Positions 38,534-44,815 of a stretch of 64,000 nucleotides of DNA are shown one piece after another. Origin of the DNA: DATDFB01 sp035276475 (GTDB lineage: Bacteria; Acidobacteriota; Thermoanaerobaculia; Gp7-AA8); contig DATELQ010000033.1 in the NCBI GenBank assembly GCA_035276475.1, positions 54,839-118,838 on the forward strand, in the 5' to 3' direction. Position numbers and translations under genes: made by a program. A model generated the notes under the pieces. It was not told where the DNA came from. It saw only the letters and a list, made by a program, of their open reading frames with translations, and ran no database searches. Position 1 is the first letter of the stretch. Each line of letters begins with the position of its first letter.

Positions 38534-38783
38534 GGAAGCGCGCACGCTTCCGAGCTAAGCGCGCACGCTTCCGAACTAAGCGTGCACGCTTCCGATTTAA
38601 GCGCACACGCTTAGATCCTAAGCGCGAACGCTGAGAATCTAAGCGTGCACGATGAGAATCTAAGCGTGCACGCTTAGATCGGAAGCGCGCGCTCTTAGCT
38701 TTTCAGCGTTTGCCGTGAGAAATTCAGCGTGCACGCTGACGATGGAAGCGCTCGTTCTTCGATTGTCAGCGCGCGCTGTGAGC
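38534..38783. repeat. Array of about 12 tandem 21-bp palindromic units
   Basis: Twelve units of 20-21 bases follow each other without spacers: starts near 38534, 38554, 38575, 38596, 38616, 38637, 38658, 38679, 38700, 38721, 38742 and 38763. Each is an imperfect palindrome around AAGCG...CGCTT. TAAGCGTGCACGCTTA (unit 7) and TCAGCGTGCACGCTGA (unit 10) are perfect, and GGAAGCG...CGCTTCC (unit 1) is perfect in the arms. Changes in one arm are often matched in the other. Spacing of 21 bases equals two helical turns, so sites face one side of the DNA. It occupies most of the 510-base gap between the secreted peptide gene and the gene at 38948. A repressor or nucleoprotein array is likely. Confidence 0.85.
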
Positions 38784-38947
38784 CTGCAAGGCCTCACCAT
38801 GCCGAACTCTAAGTACTGACGAATCAAGGCGGGGGATGAAACTTCGAACTCCGTGACGAGTCGGTGACGTTCCTTTCAGGGGGCTCGGACGTATCTTCAA
38901 GCAGGTTCGGATCCGGAACCAATGTTGAGAGAAAAGGAGAAACGATC

Positions 38948-39469
38948 ATGAGTACCATACCCCTAACCCCCGGACCGGCAAGTGAGCCGGCCAACAAATA
39001 CACGCCGGACGCGCAGGAACGGATGACGCGCCTGCGCACGATGGCGTCGGAGTTCCCCGACGAAGCCGATCCGAAGGCGCTCACGTCTGCGGAGATCCGC
39101 CTCGCCCGGGGCACCTCGGCAGCTGCACTGGAGAACGCCGCTGTTCTTATGGAGGCCCAACCGGCCGTCAACAGCGTCGGTGTCGCCAACGCAGTGGAGC
39201 TGCGCGATGCCATCGCCTTCGAGATCGCCTACGGCAGCGTGCGCGACGAGGCTCGCGCGCTCGCCCGCCGGGTCGATCTGGCCATCATGCGGCGCAAGCT
39301 GAAGGCGGCCAAGGCCGCGCGCGGGCTGTACCGCGTCGCCAAAGGCTACGCCACGGTCGACGCCGGAGAATCGGTCCGGCCGCATGTGGCCGAGATGAAG
39401 AAGGAGCTCGTGCCTCGCCGCCGGAAGAAGCCGGCCAAGGCACCCGCACCGGCCGTCACGAAACAGTGA
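38948..39469 (+). CDS. Hypothetical soluble protein
   Basis: A 173-residue, Ala-rich, mostly helical protein (MSTIPLTPGPASEPANKY...) with no signal peptide. The middle (EIRLARGTSAAALENAAVLM, VANAVELRDAIAFEIAYG, ALARRVDLAIMRRKLKAAKAARGLYRVA) looks like a helical bundle. The C-terminus is a disordered basic tail (PRRRKKPAKAPAPAVTK). AAGGAG lies 8 bases before ATG 38948. It is downstream of the palindrome array and ends in a strong terminator, so it is probably a single-gene unit. No family recognised; the basic tail could bind nucleic acid. Confidence 0.65.
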   Translation: MSTIPLTPGPASEPANKYTPDAQERMTRLRTMASEFPDEADPKALTSAEIRLARGTSAAALENAAVLMEAQPAVNSVGVANAVELRDAIAFEIAYGSVRDEARALARRVDLAIMRRKLKAAKAARGLYRVAKGYATVDAGESVRPHVAEMKKELVPRRRKKPAKAPAPAVTKQ

Positions 39470-39491
39470 GCCCGTTCCCCTAACACCCCGC

Positions 39492-39530
39492 CCCCCCTCT
39501 CTTCGCTGCAGCGGAGGGAGGGGGATTTTT
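39492..39530 (+). terminator. Strong Rho-independent terminator
   Basis: A long stem pairs CCCCCTCTCTTCGCT with AGCGGAGGGAGGGGG (about 39493-39507 with 39510-39524), with only two unpaired apical bases, followed by ATTTTT. It ends the hypothetical gene at 38948 and insulates it from the convergent Wzz-like gene at 39546. Confidence 0.85.
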
Positions 39531-39545
39531 CGTGTGCCGGGCCGC

Positions 39546-41147
39546 CTACCCCGCCGCGGCCGTCTCGTGCGGGGCGATATACCCCTCCGCCGCTTCCTCG
39601 TCACGGATGCGCGCGTGGATCAGGCAGAGCACCACGATGATCGGCAGCGAGAGTGCCAGGAGGGCCACGCCGTAGAGCGCGAGGCGGCCGAGGTTGCGGG
39701 CTCGCTCGGTGCGGGCCACGGGGGGCGCGGTCAGCGTGTAGAGCTCCCGCGAGGGGTGGAGATTCTTGGAGATGAACGTATAGATCTCGTTCACGTGGGA
39801 GAGCAGCTTCCGCGACTCGTTCTGCACTGCGGTGATCTCGCCGTTCACCGCGGCGGCTTGCGACGGGGAGGGCGCCGTCGAGCCGTTCTTCACCACCGTC
39901 ACGATCTCCTGATCGTACGCCGCGGCCTGCTCCGCCGGGATCACCGCCTGCGCGGCGCGGCGGTAGTCGTCGACGAGGCGCTGCCGGTATTGCGCGTCGT
40001 TCGTCTGCGACGTCAGCGTCATCAGGCGGTCGATGAACGACTCGCTGATCTGCGGCGTCACCGGCTCCGTGCGCGGCGGCGCGGCCGCGCGCGTCTGGTC
40101 GCGCGCTCCCGCGGCCGTCGACGTCGCCTCGGCGGTGAATCCGCGCGGGTCGTTGCTGTACACCGCGAGCGACTGCCGGATCAGCTCCGCCTGGTCCTGG
40201 GCGGCCTTGAGCTGCCGCTGGTCGTAGGCGAGCTGGCTCTCCAGAAACCGCAATGTGGCCGTGCGGTCGGAGATCAGGCCGTTCGTGCTCACGCGCGCGG
40301 CCAGCGGCTCGACCCGAAAGCGCACCAGCTCTTCGAGGCGGAGGCGGATCTCTTCGAGCGACATCCCGTCGGCCGTGCGCAGCAGCTCCGAGCCCGGCAC
40401 CTTGCGAAGGTCATCGATGTTCTGAAGGATCTTGTAGATCTTCGAGCGGAGCACGAGGATCGACACCATCGGCTCGCCGTCCGTGCCCACCGGCGCCATC
40501 ATGTCGGCGGAGTAGACGTTCAGGCGATAGCTGAGAACGTGCTCTTCCTTCGTCGCGTAATCCGCCCATCCACTCAACGTCTCCAGCAGCGCCTTGCGGA
40601 CCACCGACTCGGGGACGGACGCCGTGTCTTTCGTGCGCAGCCAGTTGAGGGAAAACTCGTTCTTGGAGATGGCCGCCGCCTTGGCCTGCCATTCGCGCAG
40701 GATGCGGTCGCGCTCGATGGCCGAGATCTTCGGGTCGTTGAGGAGGTTCTGATAATCGACGGCGAGGCGCTCGTACTCGGGATTTGCCTCCAGGACGAAC
40801 ACGGCGCGGGCGAAGCCGGAGAACGTCGTGAAGCGGTCGAGCTGATTGTTCTTGAACACCGACAGGAGGATGGGCGTGGAGGTGACGTCGCTGCTCGAGA
40901 ACTTCAGTCCGTTCGGATACGTCCCCTCGGCGGCGCCGGCGAAATCGAGCCGGAACCTTTGCGTCGTGATCCGCTGCGCGGGCGCCAGGATGTAGAGGGC
41001 CACGGCCACGACGACGTAGACCAGCGCCACCGCGGCCATCGAGACGAAGATGACCGGCGCGTAGGCGCGGAGGGTATGGGCGAGGTGGCTGACGGAGACC
41101 GGGCGCTCGACAACGTCCGCAGCGTCAGGGTGATACGAATCCGGCAT
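39546..41147 (-). CDS. Wzz-like chain-length determinant / polysaccharide co-polymerase
   Basis: A 533-residue protein with one membrane segment near residues 31-54 (YAPVIFVSMAAVALVYVVVAVALYI) and one near 488-512 (LALYGVALLALSLPIIVVLCLIHARI). Between them is a long periplasmic helical region rich in coiled-coil-like stretches (EEIRLRLEELVRFRVEP, LESQLAYDQRQLKAAQDQAELI). This is the Wzz/PCP layout that sets polysaccharide chain length. No C-terminal tyrosine kinase is fused. ATG 41147 is chosen. It is divergent from the NusG-like gene, so a shared control region of about 90 bases serves both. A fragment of this gene is duplicated at 36181. Confidence 0.78.
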   Translation of the reverse strand: MPDSYHPDAADVVERPVSVSHLAHTLRAYAPVIFVSMAAVALVYVVVAVALYILAPAQRITTQRFRLDFAGAAEGTYPNGLKFSSSDVTSTPILLSVFKNNQLDRFTTFSGFARAVFVLEANPEYERLAVDYQNLLNDPKISAIERDRILREWQAKAAAISKNEFSLNWLRTKDTASVPESVVRKALLETLSGWADYATKEEHVLSYRLNVYSADMMAPVGTDGEPMVSILVLRSKIYKILQNIDDLRKVPGSELLRTADGMSLEEIRLRLEELVRFRVEPLAARVSTNGLISDRTATLRFLESQLAYDQRQLKAAQDQAELIRQSLAVYSNDPRGFTAEATSTAAGARDQTRAAAPPRTEPVTPQISESFIDRLMTLTSQTNDAQYRQRLVDDYRRAAQAVIPAEQAAAYDQEIVTVVKNGSTAPSPSQAAAVNGEITAVQNESRKLLSHVNEIYTFISKNLHPSRELYTLTAPPVARTERARNLGRLALYGVALLALSLPIIVVLCLIHARIRDEEAAEGYIAPHETAAAG

Positions 41148-41238
41148 TTGCAGCGCAAGCATCGCAGCGGCGTGGCGAGCCGTCAAGCCGCGGCGGCGCG
41201 GAATAAACATTGTGGAGCGAGCGCTGTTCGGGCCCGCC

Positions 41239-41790
41239 ATGCCTCTGCTGCCCAAAGAGGCCGACCTCTTTCCCGACGATCTCTTCGCGCTTTCGGCGGC
41301 CGCATTTCCGTGGCACGTCGCGCACGTGCGCAGCCGGCAGGAGAAAGTTCTGGCGCGCCGGCTCCGCGAGCACGGCGTTCCGTTTTACCTGCCGCAGATC
41401 GAGCGCGTCATCGAGCGCTCGTCGCGGCGGTTCCGCTCGTACGTGCCGCTCTTTGCCGGCTACGTCTTCTTCCGCGGCGCGGCCGAGGCGCGCGACGCGG
41501 CGGTGCGCAGCGGCGTCGTCGCGCGCATCGTCAACGTCGAGGACCAGGAGCTCCTCGGCGCGCAGCTCGAACAGATTCGCCGGCTGCAACTGGCCGGCGC
41601 GTCGTTCGAGGTCTACGAAGAGCTGTCGCCGAGCGACATCGTCACCATCACCGAGGGGCCGTTCCGGGGGTACACCGGGGCCGTCGTGCGGAGCGGGCGC
41701 GGCGACCGGCTCGTCGTGGCGCTCACGCTGTTGCGCAAGAGCGTGGCCGTGGAGTTTGGACGGCCCATGCTCCGGCGCGCGCGGCGGTGA
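41239..41790 (+). CDS. NusG-paralog antiterminator (RfaH/UpxY/LoaP-like)
   Basis: A 183-residue NusG-family protein. The NGN domain has WHVAHVRSRQEKVLARRLREHGVPFYLPQ and YVPLFAGYVFFRG, and a KOW-type C-terminal domain has DIVTITEGPFRGYTGAVV. Specialised NusG paralogs of this kind sit at the head of long polysaccharide operons and allow RNA polymerase to read through them. Here it precedes more than 20 kb of same-strand polysaccharide genes. ATG 41239 is used; an upstream GTG at 41212 is in frame. Confidence 0.87.
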   Translation: MPLLPKEADLFPDDLFALSAAAFPWHVAHVRSRQEKVLARRLREHGVPFYLPQIERVIERSSRRFRSYVPLFAGYVFFRGAAEARDAAVRSGVVARIVNVEDQELLGAQLEQIRRLQLAGASFEVYEELSPSDIVTITEGPFRGYTGAVVRSGRGDRLVVALTLLRKSVAVEFGRPMLRRARR

Positions 41791-41810
41791 CTCATGTAGA
41801 ATCCGCATGC

Positions 41811-41825
41811 GTTCAACTGTTGAAC
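41811..41825. promoter_or_regulatory. Perfect palindromic operator candidate
   Basis: GTTCAACTGTTGAAC is a perfect 7+1+7 palindrome whose last base abuts ATG 41826 of the MarR-type regulator. TAGAAT preceded by TG (41795-41802) lies just upstream as a likely -10. A regulator bound here would block its own transcription or initiation. Autoregulation is inferred. Confidence 0.6.
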
Positions 41826-42185
41826 ATGGCCTACGACCCGACCGACGAGGTCCGCTACCGCCTCCTCAAATATCTCGAGGAGCACCCCACGGCGACGCAG
41901 CGCGAAGTCGCCCAGGCCTTGGGCGTCAGCATCGGCAAGGCGAATTACTGCCTCAAGGCGCTGGTCGAAAAAGGGTGGGTCAAGGTCAATAACTTCAGGA
42001 ACAGCAATCAGAAGGCGGCATACCTCTACGTGCTCACTCCCCGAGGAATCGAGGAGAAGATCAACGTGACGGTGGCCTTCCTGCGCCGCAAACGGAGCGA
42101 ATACGACCTCCTGGCGCAGGAGATCGACCGTCTCACGGACGAGGTCCGCCTGCTCGAGACCACGACGCCCGAGCGTCCCGCCTGA
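41826..42185 (+). CDS. MarR-family EPS-associated transcriptional regulator
   Basis: A 119-residue winged-helix protein: EVRYRLLKYLEEHPTATQREVAQALGVSIGKANYCLKALVEKGWVKVNNF, then a wing region (KAAYLYVLTPRGIEEK) and a C-terminal coiled helix (RSEYDLLAQEIDRLTDEVRLLE) for dimerisation. The sequence pattern and its place behind a NusG paralog fit the EPS-associated MarR group. A perfect palindrome abuts its start. It probably controls the polysaccharide locus. Confidence 0.88.
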   Translation: MAYDPTDEVRYRLLKYLEEHPTATQREVAQALGVSIGKANYCLKALVEKGWVKVNNFRNSNQKAAYLYVLTPRGIEEKINVTVAFLRRKRSEYDLLAQEIDRLTDEVRLLETTTPERPA

Positions 42186-42313
42186 GGGCGGCCGCCGGGC
42201 GTTGCCCTATGGACGGGATCGGCTTTCCCTCCCGCTCGCCGCGTCGGTTTGTACACCGAAGGGGGCGAAGCCTGTTCCCTCGTGGCCCCCGCGCTCGGCT
42301 ACATTAATCATTG

Positions 42314-43375
42314 ATGGCGAATCGTAAGAAAGCACTGATCACCGGCATCACGGGGCAGGACGGCTCCTATCTGGCCGAGCTGCTCCTGGCGAAGGGCTAC
42401 GAGGTCCACGGCGTCATCCGCCGCTCGTCGTCGTTCAACACGCAGCGCATCGACGCGCTCTACCAGGACCCGCACGAGGAGGACCGGCGCCTGATCCTCC
42501 ACTACGGCGACTTGAACGACGCCTCGTCGCTCAACCGCATCCTGCGCGTCGTCGACCCCCGCGAGATCTACAACCTCGGCGCGCAGAGCCACGTGAAGGT
42601 GTCGTTCGACACGCCCGAGTACACCGGCGACGTGACGGGCCTCGGCGCGACGCGGCTCCTCGAAGCGATTCGCGAGCTGCAGATCCGCCCGAAGATCTAT
42701 CAGGCCTCGTCCTCGGAGATGTTCGGCAAAGTGGCGGAGGTGCCGCAGAGCGAGGCCACGCCGTTCTATCCGCGCAGTCCGTACGGCGCGGCCAAGGTCT
42801 ACGCGTTCTGGATGACGGTGAACTTCCGCGAGGCCTACGGCCTCTACGCCGCGAACGGAATCCTCTTCAACCACGAGTCGCCGCGGCGCGGCGAGACCTT
42901 CGTCTCGCGCAAGATCACGCGCGCCGTCGGGCACATCGCCCACGGCCTCCAGGACCGCCTCTACCTCGGCAACCTCGACGCGCGGCGCGACTGGGGCTAC
43001 GCGAAGGACTACGTCGAGGCGATGTGGCTGATGCTCCAGCAGGAGAGGGCGGACGACTACGTCATCGCCATGGGGGAGACGCACACGGTGCGCGACTTCT
43101 GCGCACGCGCGTTCGCGTGCGCCGGCCTCGAGCTGGAGTGGCGCGGCGACGGCGCCGAGGAGAAAGGCGTCGAGGCGAAGTCGGGCCGCGTGCTGGTCGA
43201 GATCGATCCGCGCTATCTGCGGCCGACGGAAGTCGAGCTCCTCCTCGGCGACGCTTCGAAGGCGCGGCGCGAGCTCGGATGGACGCCGGGCACGACCTTC
43301 GACGAGCTCGTGCGCCTCATGGTCGACGCCGACATGGCCCTGGCCGCGGCGGAGGCGCGCCACCGAACCCCATGA
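42314..43375 (+). CDS. gmd: GDP-mannose 4,6-dehydratase
   Basis: A 353-residue extended SDR enzyme converting GDP-mannose to GDP-4-keto-6-deoxymannose. TGITGQDGSYLAELLLAKGYEVHG is the family N-terminus, with RRSSSFNTQRI, GDLNDASSL, NLGAQSHVKVSF, SSSEMFGKV, SPYGAAKVYA, NHESPRRGETFVSRKIT and LGNLDARRDWGYAKDYVEAMW. ATG 42314 is preceded by TACATT at 8 bases, another possible leaderless -10. It overlaps fcl as ATGA, giving the GDP-L-fucose pair. Confidence 0.96.
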   Translation: MANRKKALITGITGQDGSYLAELLLAKGYEVHGVIRRSSSFNTQRIDALYQDPHEEDRRLILHYGDLNDASSLNRILRVVDPREIYNLGAQSHVKVSFDTPEYTGDVTGLGATRLLEAIRELQIRPKIYQASSSEMFGKVAEVPQSEATPFYPRSPYGAAKVYAFWMTVNFREAYGLYAANGILFNHESPRRGETFVSRKITRAVGHIAHGLQDRLYLGNLDARRDWGYAKDYVEAMWLMLQQERADDYVIAMGETHTVRDFCARAFACAGLELEWRGDGAEEKGVEAKSGRVLVEIDPRYLRPTEVELLLGDASKARRELGWTPGTTFDELVRLMVDADMALAAAEARHRTP

Positions 43376-44337
43376 GTAGCTTCTGGACAAATCGGCGCGT
43401 TCTTCTGACCGGCGGCGGCGGCTTCCTCGGCGGATTTCTGCGCGCAGGGTTGGAGCAGCGCGGCGCCGCCGACGTCCTGGCGCCGCGGCAGGCGGAGCTC
43501 GATCTCCGCGACGCCGCGGCCATCCGCGCGTACCTCGCCGAGCGGAAGCCCGACCTCGTCATCCACGCCGCCGCGGTCGTGGGAGGCATCGGCGCGAACC
43601 GTCTGCATCCGGGGCGCTTCTTCTACGAGAACGCCGTCATGGGCATTCAGCTCATCGAGGAGGCGCGGCGCGCCGGCGTCGAGAAGCTCGTCTGCCTCGG
43701 CAGCATCTGCGCGTACCCGAAATTCACGCCCGTGCCGTTCCGCGAGGACGAGCTCTGGAACGGCTACCCGGAAGAGACAAACGCGCCGTACGGCATCGCC
43801 AAGAAAGCGCTGCTCGTGCAACTGCAGGCCTACCGGCAGGAGTACGGATTCAACGGCGTTTTTCTCCTGCCGGTGAACCTGTACGGGCCGCGCGACAACT
43901 TCGACCTCGAGTCGAGCCACGTGATTCCGGCCATGATCCGGAAGTTCGTCGAGGCCCGCGAGCGCGGCGACGCCGAGGTCGTGCTGTGGGGCGACGGATC
44001 GCCGACGCGAGAGTTTCTCTACGTCGAGGACGCCGTCGAAGGCATCCTCCTCGCCGCGGAGAAGTACGAAGACGCCGATCCGGTGAACCTCGGGTCGGGG
44101 GAGGAGATCTCGATCCGCGACCTTGCGAATACCGTGGCCGAGGCGACGCGGTTTCGGGGGAGCATCCGCTGGGACGAGAGCAAGCCCAACGGGCAGCCGC
44201 GGCGGATGCTCGACGTCTCGCGCGCGGCGGAGCGCTTCGGCTTCCGCGCCGCGACGCCGTTTGCGGCCGGTTTGGCGAAAACGATCGAGTGGTTCGAACG
44301 CTCGCGAAACAACGCGCCGGCGGGCTCGGCCAAATAG
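43372..44337 (+). CDS. fcl: GDP-L-fucose synthase
   Basis: A 321-residue SDR epimerase-reductase that turns the Gmd product into GDP-L-fucose. It has RVLLTGGGGFLGGFL, HAAAVVGGIGANRLHPGRFF, LGSICAYPKF, NAPYGIAKKALL (catalytic Tyr/Lys), LLPVNLYGPRDNFDLESSHVIPA and WGDGSPTREFLYVEDA. The GGIGAN and PxNLYGPxDNFDxxxSHVIPA stretches are specific for this enzyme. It is directly coupled to gmd. Confidence 0.95.
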   Translation: MSSFWTNRRVLLTGGGGFLGGFLRAGLEQRGAADVLAPRQAELDLRDAAAIRAYLAERKPDLVIHAAAVVGGIGANRLHPGRFFYENAVMGIQLIEEARRAGVEKLVCLGSICAYPKFTPVPFREDELWNGYPEETNAPYGIAKKALLVQLQAYRQEYGFNGVFLLPVNLYGPRDNFDLESSHVIPAMIRKFVEARERGDAEVVLWGDGSPTREFLYVEDAVEGILLAAEKYEDADPVNLGSGEEISIRDLANTVAEATRFRGSIRWDESKPNGQPRRMLDVSRAAERFGFRAATPFAAGLAKTIEWFERSRNNAPAGSAK

Positions 44338-44384
44338 GTTATTTGGCACGGCGATTTCAAGCTGCCGCTGCTTCAGGTGACCAT

Positions 44385-44801
44385 ATGAAACCAGCAGCTC
44401 TGTTCGTCGCGTTGACGTTGGTTGCGGTGCTGTTGCCGGCTCAGAATGTCTGTCCCTGCGTTCCGGTCACGCATCTCTGGACCGTGGAGTCCTGTGACAG
44501 TTGGAATTGCGCGGCCTCCGCGGCCATCATGGCCAACGGCGACCCGAACGTCCTGACCATGCCGGCGCCCGGAAACGACGGGCACTGGCTCGTGTTGAAG
44601 CGCGTCAACTCCGGCAGCTACATCGCGCCGCCCGACGCGCCCTATCTTCTCGAATCGTTCGACAGCGTCGATGGTGCCATGGCCCGCTTCAGTGCGGCGG
44701 GCGACCACGCGCCGATGATCCTCAGCGTTCCGGACGGCAAGTTCGTCGTGGTCACCTCACGGCTGGCCGTTCCGAAGCACCGCGCCGCGGCCAAACCGTG
44801 A
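44385..44801 (+). CDS. Small secreted Cys-containing protein with basic tail
   Basis: A 138-residue protein. It has a signal peptide (MKPAALFVALTLVAVLLPAQ), then a short segment with four Cys (NVCPCVPVTHLW...ESCDSWNC), followed by ANGDPNVLTMPAPGNDGHWLVLKRV and a C-terminal beta-rich part. It ends VPKHRAAAKP, like the tails of the Ig-repeat proteins. No family recognised. It lies between fcl and a secreted zincin, 14 bases before the latter, so the two may be exported together. Confidence 0.65.
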   Translation: MKPAALFVALTLVAVLLPAQNVCPCVPVTHLWTVESCDSWNCAASAAIMANGDPNVLTMPAPGNDGHWLVLKRVNSGSYIAPPDAPYLLESFDSVDGAMARFSAAGDHAPMILSVPDGKFVVVTSRLAVPKHRAAAKP

Positions 44802-44815
44802 GCCGGACTCACATC

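Noticed and set aside
38534..38783. CRISPR array
   Set aside because: Units are contiguous 21-mers with no unique spacers, the repeats themselves diverge, and no cas gene is present.
35383..39540. Transposon or integrative element
   Set aside because: The region looks accessory (toxin-antitoxin, duplicated fragment, array), but no transposase, integrase, terminal inverted repeats or attachment duplication was found.
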